A stretch of DNA of 64,000 nt from Candidatus Sulfopaludibacter sp. SbA3. GTDB lineage: Bacteria > Acidobacteriota > Terriglobia > Bryobacterales > Bryobacteraceae. The stretch is from positions 1 to 64,000 of the forward strand of contig CAMDCN010000006.1 of assembly GCA_945890485.1 (NCBI GenBank). The letters are read 5' to 3'. Each line of letters begins with the position of its first letter. Positions within the stretch are counted from its first letter, which is position 1. The notes beneath the pieces were generated by a model. The model ran no database searches. It saw nothing but the letters and a program-made list of their open reading frames with translations, and was not told the DNA's origin. The position numbers and the translations under genes are program-made. Below, piece after piece: positions 22,929-31,167 of this stretch.

Positions 22929-24217
22929 GCGGGCGGGTCGGGTTCGAAGCCGAGGTATTCACAGCGGTCGCAGTTTCCGTGGAGTTCACAACGGCTCATC
23001 CAACACTGGATGGTGCCCAATTGGGCGAAATAGAGGCGCTCCATATGGAACTGGCCGCGGGCGCGGATGAGGAGGAGGTCGCCGGGGCGGAGTTCGCGGC
23101 GGAGCCAGTCGGCGGCGTCTTCGAGTTTGTGGAACGAGCGGGCGGCAGATTCCGGGAGGCCGGCGGCGATGGCGGCACGAACGGCGGGGTTGGTGCGTTG
23201 TCCAACCAGCAGAACGACATCGGCGGCACCGGCGGCGAGGCGGCCGAGTTCCATGAGCCGGTCGCGGTGTTTGAGCGGGGTGTCGAAGACGTCGCCCATG
23301 ATGATGATGCGGCGGGAGGCGCGGGCTTGGCGGAGGACGTCGAGGGCGGGGAAGAGAGAGCTGAGAGAGGCGTTGATTTCGTCGCGCAGGACGTGGGCGC
23401 CGGAGGGAAGCTGGTGCGGGGACAGGCGGCCCAGGAAAGGTTTGACGCCGCGGAGCGGAGCGGCGCAGTCTGGTAGGGAAACCCCGGCAGCGAGGGCGCA
23501 GCCGATGGCGCCGAGGACGGCGGCGAGCCAGTGGGTGCCAATCAACTGAGTCTCGATCCGGACGGAGATGGGACCGGCGTGGGCGGTGAAGCAGAGTCCG
23601 TCCGGCCAGACACCGGAGATGTGGTCGGCCCAGAGATCGAACTCGGGTGAGGTGCCGAAGAGGAAGACCTTTCCGCGGGATTGGGCGGCCATGGCGCGGA
23701 CGCGCGGGTCGTCGCCGTTGAGGACCGCGGTGCGGCGACCACGAATGCCGCGGAGGAGTTGGACTTTTTCCCGAGCGGTGTCTTCGAGGGTGGGGAACTC
23801 GTTGGTGTGTTGGAGACCGACGGCGAGGACGGCGGCGATATCGGGATCGATCTGCCAGGAGGCGCGGAGGAGAGCGCCGGGGAGTTTGGTGCCGACTTCG
23901 ATGACGGTGAAGCGATGGTGGAGGCGGGTGCGAAGGAGGTTGAGGGCGAGGTCGGCGCGACCGTTGCGGGGGGTGTCGGAGAAGTTGGTGGGTTGGTGGG
24001 CGGAGAGGATCGCGGCGAGACACCGGGACGCGGTGGATTTGCCGTAGCTGCCGGTGATGGCGATGAAGCGGGTGCGCACCATGAGGCGGCGGTAGAGGGC
24101 GGAAAGGGCGGTCAACGCGACGGCGGCGCGGTAGCAGAGGCGCGGATTGCCACGGAGGATGCCGGCGTTGGTTTCTGGCATCCAGGGGGAGGTGGGGCCG
24201 GGCTGGATGGGGATCAT
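22925..24217 (-). CDS. Mur-ligase family protein (MurF-like)
   Basis: 430 residues from ATG 24217. The ATP-binding loop ITGSYGKST lies at residues 54-62, followed by TVIEVGTKLPGAL, LAVGLQHTNEF and the C-terminal domain with IIIMGDVFDTPLKHRDRLME and ADVVLLVG. That is the Mur-ligase order seen in MurF, which adds D-Ala-D-Ala to UDP-MurNAc-tripeptide. There are differences: a hydrophobic stretch before the P-loop and a C-terminal Cys-rich tail (CWMSRCELHGNCDRCEYLG), which could bind metal. A different amide-bond ligase role, away from the main cell-wall cluster, is possible. Confidence 0.7.
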   Translation of the reverse strand: MIPIQPGPTSPWMPETNAGILRGNPRLCYRAAVALTALSALYRRLMVRTRFIAITGSYGKSTASRCLAAILSAHQPTNFSDTPRNGRADLALNLLRTRLHHRFTVIEVGTKLPGALLRASWQIDPDIAAVLAVGLQHTNEFPTLEDTAREKVQLLRGIRGRRTAVLNGDDPRVRAMAAQSRGKVFLFGTSPEFDLWADHISGVWPDGLCFTAHAGPISVRIETQLIGTHWLAAVLGAIGCALAAGVSLPDCAAPLRGVKPFLGRLSPHQLPSGAHVLRDEINASLSSLFPALDVLRQARASRRIIIMGDVFDTPLKHRDRLMELGRLAAGAADVVLLVGQRTNPAVRAAIAAGLPESAARSFHKLEDAADWLRRELRPGDLLLIRARGQFHMERLYFAQLGTIQCWMSRCELHGNCDRCEYLGFEPDPPA

Positions 24218-24253
24218 TGGGTAGAGGTCCTAGGAGAGAGTCGCGAAGTTAGT

Positions 24254-25888
24254 TTATACCCCGGGATGCGCTTGCCGAGATTGGGACAGCATGCGGAGAT
24301 AGAGATCTTCCATTTGGCGGGCAAAGGCGGCGGAGTCGCATACGGGGGACTGCTGGAGGTGCTGGCGCATGTTGGCGCGGAGGTTGACGAGCGGTTCGGG
24401 ATTTTGGGCGAGAGTGACGGCGGTTTCGATATAGCTGGGGAGGTCCGCCGCGGCGAATTGAGGGAGGCCAGCGTTACGGAGGAGGGAGACGCCTTGGCGG
24501 GAGGCCCAGCGGTCGCCGTCGAAGCAGAGGACGGGGACGCCTTGCCAAAGGGCTTCCATGGTGGTGGTGCCGCCGTTGTAGGGGAAGGGGTCGAGGGCGA
24601 TATCGACATCGGCGTAGGCCGCAAGGAAATCGAAGTGGGGGGCGCGGCCGGAGCAGGAGAGGCGGTCCGGGGCAATGCCGTGGGCCTCGAAGGCGTCGAG
24701 GAGATGCCGGAGAACCGTAGGCCGATGGAGAAGGCTGTTTTTGAGCAAAAGTCGCGAATTGGGGGCGCGGCGGAGGATTTCCGCCCATGCGGCGAGGACA
24801 TTGGGGTTGAGCTTGTGGTGGGAGGCGAAGCAGCCGAAGGTGAGGTGGCCGTTTGATAGGAATGGGGGCGGGGCGACGTCGGGGACCGGGTACTGCACTT
24901 GGAAGGTGAGGTAAGAGCAGGGGACGCGGACCACGGTTTCCGAATAGTGCAGTTCCTCGGCGGGGTGGACGACGTGGGGGTCTCCGATCAGAAAGTCGTA
25001 GGCGGGGAGGCCGGAGGTGGCGTAGAGGTTAAACCAACCAACGACGATGGGTGCGGGTTTGCAGGCGACCAGCGGGAGGCGGTCGAGTTGGCTGTAGCCG
25101 TTGAGATCGACAAGTAGGTCGAGGTGGAGCTGCTCGATGCGGTCGGCGGCTTCGTCGTTCGAGAGGGCGGAGATGTCGAGGAAGTGGTCGGAGGAGTGTT
25201 GTTGGTAGCCGGTGCAGGCGGAGCGGGGGGCGTCGGAGAGGAGGAAGAGTTCGAAGCGGGTGCGGTCGTGGTGGTTGAGGAGGCCCCATACGGGCTTCAT
25301 CCAATGATCGGATTGAAAGAAGGAGGAGAGGTAGCCGATGCGGATGGGGCCTTGGTGGGGAGTGGGCTTCGGGGGCGTCGGCGGCGGGAGCGTGGCGGCG
25401 TAGTGCTGGCGGGCGGCGAGAACGTCGCTGGCGGTGGCAGCGGGGTTGGCGGGGATGGAGGTGGCGAGTGCGGCGAGAGAGTGGAGATTGCCGTCGAGTT
25501 CGTAGGCGGCGTGGAAGTGTTGAATGGCGGCGTCGATGTGGCCGAGTTGGAAGAGGGCTTTAGCGTAGTTGTGGAGGCTGGGGACGTGCGTTGCGTGGAG
25601 AGCGAGGGCGTGACGCCAGCTTTCGAGGGAGGCGGCGAACTCCTGGAGTTGCAGGAAGGCGCAGCCGGAACCGAACCATGCGGCAAAACACTGAGGGTCA
25701 ATCTTGATCGCTTCGTTGTAGGCGGCGACGGACTCTTTGGGGCGTTGCTGGGCTAAGAGGATGTCGCCGTGGAGGGCGTGGAGATCGGCGGACGGGATGC
25801 CCGCCCAGAGGGCCGCCCGACAGGCGTGCTCGGCTTCGGGGAGGCGTTGGGCCTGGAAGTGATCGCGGGCCGTCTCAAAAGAAGCCAT
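24254..25888 (-). CDS. TPR-containing glycosyltransferase family 41 (SPINDLY/OGT-like)
   Basis: 544 residues from ATG 25888. Residues 1-150 are about four TPR units (AFLQLQEFAASLESWRHALA, YAKALFQLGHIDAAIQHFHA). Residues about 175-530 are the GT41 domain: IRIGYLSSFFQSDHW, LLVDLNGYSQLDRL, FGCFASHHKLNPNVL, LDPFPYNGGTTTMEALWQGV and PVLCFDGDRWASRQGVSLL. The last two form the UDP-sugar pocket. OGT-like enzymes add GlcNAc or fucose to Ser/Thr of proteins using nucleotide sugars in the cytoplasm. The neighbouring small Cys-rich gene reads in the same direction, 36 bases upstream. Confidence 0.9.
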   Translation of the reverse strand: MASFETARDHFQAQRLPEAEHACRAALWAGIPSADLHALHGDILLAQQRPKESVAAYNEAIKIDPQCFAAWFGSGCAFLQLQEFAASLESWRHALALHATHVPSLHNYAKALFQLGHIDAAIQHFHAAYELDGNLHSLAALATSIPANPAATASDVLAARQHYAATLPPPTPPKPTPHQGPIRIGYLSSFFQSDHWMKPVWGLLNHHDRTRFELFLLSDAPRSACTGYQQHSSDHFLDISALSNDEAADRIEQLHLDLLVDLNGYSQLDRLPLVACKPAPIVVGWFNLYATSGLPAYDFLIGDPHVVHPAEELHYSETVVRVPCSYLTFQVQYPVPDVAPPPFLSNGHLTFGCFASHHKLNPNVLAAWAEILRRAPNSRLLLKNSLLHRPTVLRHLLDAFEAHGIAPDRLSCSGRAPHFDFLAAYADVDIALDPFPYNGGTTTMEALWQGVPVLCFDGDRWASRQGVSLLRNAGLPQFAAADLPSYIETAVTLAQNPEPLVNLRANMRQHLQQSPVCDSAAFARQMEDLYLRMLSQSRQAHPGV

Positions 25889-25924
25889 TCCGTTTAGGAT
25901 AGCCGGACGGCGAACCGCAAGGAG

Positions 25925-26134
25925 TTACTTGACGGAGGCTTGCAGGACCGCGAATGGAGAGGGGATATTGCGAGCGAAGCGGCGGCCGCAGGTTCCTTGG
26001 CTGGTTGAGCAATCCTGGCGACAGGCCTCCGCCGCGGCCATGTTCTCGGGCCGGCAGGGGCAAATGGAGCAGCGAGTGCCCCGGGAGAGATAGGTTTCGC
26101 AGCATTGCTTGCGGACCTGAATCGTAGATGCCAT
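25925..26134 (-). CDS. Small Cys-rich protein with FhuF-like iron-sulfur motif
   Basis: 69 residues from ATG 26134. It contains RKQCCETYLSRGTRCSICPC, a C-C-x9-C-x2-C arrangement close to the C-C-x10-C-x2-C [2Fe-2S] site at the C-terminus of FhuF-type ferric reductases, plus three further Cys residues. No other FhuF domain is present. It may be a minimal iron-sulfur or zinc protein. No good Shine-Dalgarno is visible; a 12-bp palindrome covers the start. The family link is by motif only. Confidence 0.5.
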   Translation of the reverse strand: MASTIQVRKQCCETYLSRGTRCSICPCRPENMAAAEACRQDCSTSQGTCGRRFARNIPSPFAVLQASVK

Positions 26135-26154
26135 CTACTTGCAAGTATAAGATG
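26132..26154. promoter_or_regulatory. Operator-like palindrome in a divergent promoter region
   Basis: TACTTGCAAGTA (26136-26147) is a perfect 12-bp palindrome, framed by CATCT and AGATG. It overlaps the start codon of the small Cys-rich gene and lies about 75-95 bases ahead of the transporter gene on the other strand. A dimeric repressor site is a reasonable guess; no regulator gene is adjacent. Confidence 0.4.
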
Positions 26155-26227
26155 CCCGACCAAAAGAGTCCAGTATGCCGCCGGGTTTTTTTTGAGCGGG
26201 ATATGATGGTGAGCCTTGGCACAAAAA

Positions 26228-27616
26228 ATGGCTCGATGGATGGTGGAGTTGGCGCCGGGGGCGCTGTTGTATTTCTTTCCCTGGCCGGGGTTTACCGAGC
26301 CGCAGCGGCATTTGGTGGCGGTGTTTCTGGCGACGGTCTTGTCGCTGGTGGTGAAGCCGGCCCCGATGGGAGTTTGCGTGCTGGTGGCAATGACGTTGCT
26401 GGCGGTGACAGGGACGGTGCCGGCGAACCGGGTTTTGTTGGGATTTAGCAACCAAACGGTGTGGCTGATTTTTTCGGCGTACCTGTTTGCGCGGGCGGTG
26501 GGTTCGACGGGGTTGGGGATGCGGGTGGCGTACCAATTGATTGCGCGGTTTGCCACGACGCCGTTGCGGTTGGCGTACTCCGTGGTGGCGGCGGGATTGG
26601 TGGTGGCGCCGTTCGTGCCATCGGATACGGCGCGGGGCGGGAGCGTGGTTTTCCCGGTGACGCGGAGCCTGGCCCTGGCTTTCGGATCGGAGCCGGGGGA
26701 GACGGCGCGGAGGATTGGTTCGTTCCTGATGCTGGTTTGCTTTCACGGGAACTATCTGGCGTCGGCGGTATTTTTAACGAGCATGGTGGCGAATCCGCTG
26801 ATGGCGCAGATGGCGATGAAGATTGGCGGGGTGGAGATTACGTGGTTGGGTTGGCTGGCGGGGAGCTGTGTGCCGGCGGCGGTAGCGGCGGTGGCGGTGC
26901 CGTTTTTTATCCATCGATGGCATCGTCCGGAGTTGACGGATACGGCGCCAGCGCGGGAGTTGGCGGTGGGACGGTTGCGGGAGATGGGGGTGATGAGTGG
27001 GGCGGAACGGGGGCTGGTGGTGATTCTGGGACTGGTGATGTTGGGGTGGGTGACGTCGCCGTGGCACGGGGTGGGGAATGCGTACGTCGCGCTGGTGGGG
27101 ATTTGTGCGCAGTTATTGACGGGATTATTAGGTTGGGACGAGTTACTGGGGGAAACGAAGGCTTGGGACGTGCTGCTATGGTTTGCGCCGCTGATCATGA
27201 TGGCGGATGAACTAAACGCGGGCGGGGCGGTGAAGGTGGCTTCCGAAGCCCTGTTTGGCCGATTGGCGGGGCTTTCTTGGATTACGGGGTTACTCGTTTT
27301 GATCTTGGTTTATCTTTACATTCATTACGCGTTCGCCAGTATGACGGCGCAGGTGACGGCGCTCTATCCGGCGTTTCTTACGGCGGCTTTAGCGTTGGGG
27401 GCACCGCCGTTAGTGGCCGCGTTGCCACTGGGATACTTTTCCAATTTGAACGCGGGTTTGACGCCATACGGGACGGGGTCGGCGCCGGTTTTTTACGGAG
27501 CGGGATACGTGGGGGAGGGGGAGTGGTGGCGGATTGGCTTCCTGGTTTCTCTAGTGAATTTGGTGGTTTGGCTTGGGGTGGGGGGCGTCTGGTGGAAGGT
27601 GATCGGGTTCTGGTAG
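26228..27616 (+). CDS. DASS-family dicarboxylate/anion symporter
   Basis: About 462 residues from ATG 26228; TTG 26216 in the same frame is an alternative. It is very hydrophobic, with about 12 membrane segments. Family marks: QRHLVAVFLATVLSLVVKP, the SNQTVWLIFSAYLFA segment (SNT-type substrate motif), APFVPSDTARGGSVVFPVTR, HGNYLASAVFLTSMVANPL, MADELNAGGAVK, HYAFASMTAQVTALYPAFL and YFSNLNAGLTPYGTGSAPV. This fits the 2-oxoglutarate/malate, citrate/succinate group of the divalent anion:Na+ symporters in the inner membrane. Confidence 0.9.
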   Translation: MARWMVELAPGALLYFFPWPGFTEPQRHLVAVFLATVLSLVVKPAPMGVCVLVAMTLLAVTGTVPANRVLLGFSNQTVWLIFSAYLFARAVGSTGLGMRVAYQLIARFATTPLRLAYSVVAAGLVVAPFVPSDTARGGSVVFPVTRSLALAFGSEPGETARRIGSFLMLVCFHGNYLASAVFLTSMVANPLMAQMAMKIGGVEITWLGWLAGSCVPAAVAAVAVPFFIHRWHRPELTDTAPARELAVGRLREMGVMSGAERGLVVILGLVMLGWVTSPWHGVGNAYVALVGICAQLLTGLLGWDELLGETKAWDVLLWFAPLIMMADELNAGGAVKVASEALFGRLAGLSWITGLLVLILVYLYIHYAFASMTAQVTALYPAFLTAALALGAPPLVAALPLGYFSNLNAGLTPYGTGSAPVFYGAGYVGEGEWWRIGFLVSLVNLVVWLGVGGVWWKVIGFW

Positions 27617-27696
27617 AGCCCGTTGACACCGGTAAAGAAATGTGATGGACTACGGCGCGCTGTACCCTCACTTTTTCTTAACTAATGGAGAACCTT

Positions 27697-30600
27697 GTGC
27701 CGTTACCCTTTGTTCGACAGATATCCCGATGGGCTTTGAGCGTGGCTCTCTGCTTTGGCGCCTTGCAAGCGCAGACGACCGGAACCGGCACTTTGGTGGG
27801 CACGGTGGTCGACTCATCCGGGGCTGTGGTGGTTGGCGCGAAGGTCGTTGTGGTGAATCCCGCGACCGCCTTTACTTCGGAAGTGGTGACGAATGGGGAG
27901 GGAGCCTACTACATTCCCTACCTGGCGCCTGCCTCGTACCGGATTACGGTGGAGATGGCGGGATTTAAAAAATATGTTCGCGAAGGCGTGACGATCCGGA
28001 CCGGCGAGATTCCGCGCATCGACATCGAGATGCAATTGGGCGGAGTGACGGAGACGGTGCAGGTGACCGGCGGTGCGCCGCTGCTCGATACGGAAACGTC
28101 CGCATCGGGTCTTGTGATTTCCGGCGAAACGCTGGTGGCCATTCCGGTGAGCCAGAAGCGGCCGGTGCGCATGATGTACTACTATCCGGGCACGAACTCG
28201 ATGAACGGATACCACGTGCTGGGCCAGCGGTCCCGGGCGATCGGCTATCAAGTGGACGGCGTGAACGGCAAAGAGCCGGGCATTGGGAACATCGGCGGCC
28301 CGAACGAGCAGGTTTCGCCGACGCAGGACGCCTTCGAGGAAGTGAAGATTCATACGACGGGTATGCCGGCTGAATATGGGCACTCGGCGGGCGGACTGAT
28401 GTCGATGGTGATGAAATCGGGCACGAATACGCTTCATGGCGCGTTTGAGAACCGCTACATCAACAAGAACATGGTGCATCGGAACGCGCTGGAGCAGTTG
28501 GCGCGGACGAACCCGTTTACATACAACGAAACGACTGGTTTGATCAACGGCCCGATCAATATTCCGAAATTGTACCGGGGTAAGGACAAGACATTTTTCC
28601 TGGCGGGTATCGCGCGGCATGGTGAGATTGCCGGCACGTCGTCCGCGCGGACATTCGTGCCGACAGAGGGGATGTTGAACGGGGACTTCTCATTCGGTGG
28701 CCAGACGACGCCGCGGGTGTTGCCGGTCTACAACCCGTTCACGACGCGGCAAGAGAATGGGACCTGGGTGCGGGATCCGTTCCCTGGCAACATTGTCCCC
28801 CGGTCGATGTTCGATCCCGTAGCGGTGAACTTCCTGGGACGGACTCCCTTTTCGAAGCCGAACCAGGCGGGTATTCCTGGCGCGACCAATCCCACGGAGA
28901 ATCTGGTGCAGAATCAGCCGAAGGAGATCTATCGGACGCGCATCGACTTCAAGGTGGACCATCAGTTCACGTCGAACCATAAGGCCTACGGGCGGTACTC
29001 GCAGTCGATTCATCGGGCGTGGAAAGGCGACCATCAGGCGCAGTTCGCCTGGCTGGACATTGATCCGAACGCGCAGCCGCAACTGGTGGACCACTACAAC
29101 ATCGTGTTTGCAGACATGATGATTTTGTCGCCGACGGTGAGCAACGAGTTCCGTGTTGGATTCAACCGGCGGGTGCTGAAAGAGACTGCGATCACGAAGG
29201 GCGGGGACTGGGCGAAGACGCTGGGGATTCCGAATGTGTCGGGCGAGACGTTCCCTCTGTTCAATTTCGGGTACAGTCTCGGCGCCCTGCCAAGTTTCCA
29301 GAACATTGGCGAAGATATCACTTTGCAAAACAATGTTTCGAAAGTAGCGGGCAAGCACACCATCAAGTTCGGTTACGAGTTGATGCGAACGCGCTACAAC
29401 GCGACGGCTTCCGCACTGCCGGGTGGAACCTACAACTTCACCGGAGGCGGGACGGCGACGGCCTTGCCGTTCACTCCGAACACGGGTAATCCTTTTGCGT
29501 CGTTCCTGTTGGGTACGGTATCGAGCGCGACCTTCAGCAGCGACTTTGCGAGCTGGCTGCCCCGGTGGTGGTCACACCAGGCCTATTTCCAGGACGACTG
29601 GAAGCCGATGCGGAACCTGACTCTGAATCTCGGCCTCCGGTACTCTTACGAGACCCCGTTCCAAACCAAGTATGGACAGCAGTCTCAGTTTGACCCGACG
29701 GCGACCGATCCGCTGACGGGACGGATGGGCGCGATCGTACACCGGCCGGGCGCCTTGGCGAAAAAAGACTTGAACAACTTCGCGCCGCGGCTGGGCCTGG
29801 CTTGGAACTTCCATCCGAAGATTGTGTTCCGCGCTTCGCTGGGCCTCGTTCACCAGGACATCTTTGCCACGGACCGGAACAGCATGTTCCAGGAGTATCT
29901 GGCGACTGCGAACGTGCAGGCGCCGGTGGGCGATCCGCGGCATGTCTTCCGGCTCTCACAGGGACCGGGGAACATTTCCTACAACGTGCAGCCGGATGGT
30001 TCGGTGCCATTCGTGGGTACGAATTTCAGTGGCAGGCAGGCCCACATGTGGGATCCGAACATGCGGATGCCTTATGTGACCAGCTGGTCAGGTGGTCTGC
30101 AGTGGAGCTTCCGGGACAACTGGGTGCTCGAAGGCCAGTATCAAGGTCAGTCGGGCGTGGGGCTGTTGAACAACTGGAACATGAACGTTTTGCCGCTCGA
30201 CGTATCGCGCGACCTCAGCACCTTAAATACCATTTTCACGGGGGTGCAGAACTATCTGCCGTATCCGCACTTTGGTGAGATCCGGCTGTTCTCTAACTTT
30301 GGCCACAACTCCTACCATGGCGGCACGGTGCGGGTGGAGAAGCGGATGTCTGCTGGCTTGATGTTCAACAGCTTCTATACCTGGAGCAAGACCATCACCG
30401 AGAACGAAGGCGAGGCGGGCGACAACGGGATCACCTATTACAACCGGCGGCTTGAGAAAGCCCGAGCGAACTATGACGTACGGCACCGGTTTGTGACGGT
30501 GATGTCGTATGACCTGCCGTTCGGCCGGGGCCGGAAGTTCATGAACCATGGCGGGGTGGCGAACGCGGTTCTGGGTGGCTGGCAGCTTACGATGACGCAA

Positions 30601-31086
30601 ACCCTGCAATCCGGTCCGCCGTTCTCAGTGGGCTTTGCGGGTAGCCCGAACCGGTATCTGCCGGGCGAGTCGCGGCCGAACATTCTTACGACGCACGAAG
30701 AGGCACTGGTGCCGAACTGGACGTTGGGGGACAATCGTTTCCCGACGCAAGCGCAGAATCCATACCTGAACTTCGGCTCGTTCGCCTATCCGGCGGCATT
30801 CACGGCGGGAAATTTGGGAAGGAATGTGTTCGAGTCGCCGGGCTTAGCGTGGACGCAGTTTTCGATTGCGAAGTGGTGGACTCTGAAGGAACGGTACCGT
30901 TTCCAGATCCGGTTGGACGGCAACAACATGCCGTTCAAGCAGCCGCAATATGCCAATCCGAACGGTACATACAATGTGAATCAGCCCGGGGCGTTTGCTC
31001 GGATTGGGAGCGGAACCCGGGGCTCGTTCTCCGACATCGGAACGTCCAACTCAAACCTGCTGATCATCGGCCGGTTCCAGTTTTAG
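27697..31086 (+). CDS. TonB-dependent-receptor-like outer-membrane protein with carboxypeptidase-regulatory domain
   Basis: About 1129 residues. GTG 27697 has a well-placed GGAG six bases upstream, which itself lies in the ATG GAG at 27685; I prefer the GTG. A signal peptide ends at LCFGALQAQ, then a CarboxypepD_reg-like Ig domain follows (LVGTVVDSSGAVVVGAKVVV to about residue 105), then a plug-like region (GYQVDGVNGKEPG, GMPAEYGHSAGGLMSMVMKS) and a long beta-barrel (ending SNSNLLIIGRFQF with a terminal Phe). Such Oar/SusC-like proteins are abundant in Acidobacteriota and probably take up oligomers. No SusD partner is seen. A clear terminator follows. Confidence 0.9.
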   Translation: MPLPFVRQISRWALSVALCFGALQAQTTGTGTLVGTVVDSSGAVVVGAKVVVVNPATAFTSEVVTNGEGAYYIPYLAPASYRITVEMAGFKKYVREGVTIRTGEIPRIDIEMQLGGVTETVQVTGGAPLLDTETSASGLVISGETLVAIPVSQKRPVRMMYYYPGTNSMNGYHVLGQRSRAIGYQVDGVNGKEPGIGNIGGPNEQVSPTQDAFEEVKIHTTGMPAEYGHSAGGLMSMVMKSGTNTLHGAFENRYINKNMVHRNALEQLARTNPFTYNETTGLINGPINIPKLYRGKDKTFFLAGIARHGEIAGTSSARTFVPTEGMLNGDFSFGGQTTPRVLPVYNPFTTRQENGTWVRDPFPGNIVPRSMFDPVAVNFLGRTPFSKPNQAGIPGATNPTENLVQNQPKEIYRTRIDFKVDHQFTSNHKAYGRYSQSIHRAWKGDHQAQFAWLDIDPNAQPQLVDHYNIVFADMMILSPTVSNEFRVGFNRRVLKETAITKGGDWAKTLGIPNVSGETFPLFNFGYSLGALPSFQNIGEDITLQNNVSKVAGKHTIKFGYELMRTRYNATASALPGGTYNFTGGGTATALPFTPNTGNPFASFLLGTVSSATFSSDFASWLPRWWSHQAYFQDDWKPMRNLTLNLGLRYSYETPFQTKYGQQSQFDPTATDPLTGRMGAIVHRPGALAKKDLNNFAPRLGLAWNFHPKIVFRASLGLVHQDIFATDRNSMFQEYLATANVQAPVGDPRHVFRLSQGPGNISYNVQPDGSVPFVGTNFSGRQAHMWDPNMRMPYVTSWSGGLQWSFRDNWVLEGQYQGQSGVGLLNNWNMNVLPLDVSRDLSTLNTIFTGVQNYLPYPHFGEIRLFSNFGHNSYHGGTVRVEKRMSAGLMFNSFYTWSKTITENEGEAGDNGITYYNRRLEKARANYDVRHRFVTVMSYDLPFGRGRKFMNHGGVANAVLGGWQLTMTQTLQSGPPFSVGFAGSPNRYLPGESRPNILTTHEEALVPNWTLGDNRFPTQAQNPYLNFGSFAYPAAFTAGNLGRNVFESPGLAWTQFSIAKWWTLKERYRFQIRLDGNNMPFKQPQYANPNGTYNVNQPGAFARIGSGTRGSFSDIGTSNSNLLIIGRFQF

Positions 31087-31103
31087 CTGCACTGTGTTTG
31101 ATT

Positions 31104-31141
31104 GGCCCGCTCTCCTCTGCAAGGGGGGAGCGGGCCTTTTT
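31104..31141 (+). terminator. Intrinsic terminator after the TonB-receptor-like gene
   Basis: GGCCCGCTC (31104-31112) pairs with GAGCGGGCC (31128-31136), followed by TTTTTC. It lies 18 bases after the stop codon at 31086. Confidence 0.85.
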
Positions 31142-31167
31142 CATTTACGGTCTGGTAGGATGCCCCA

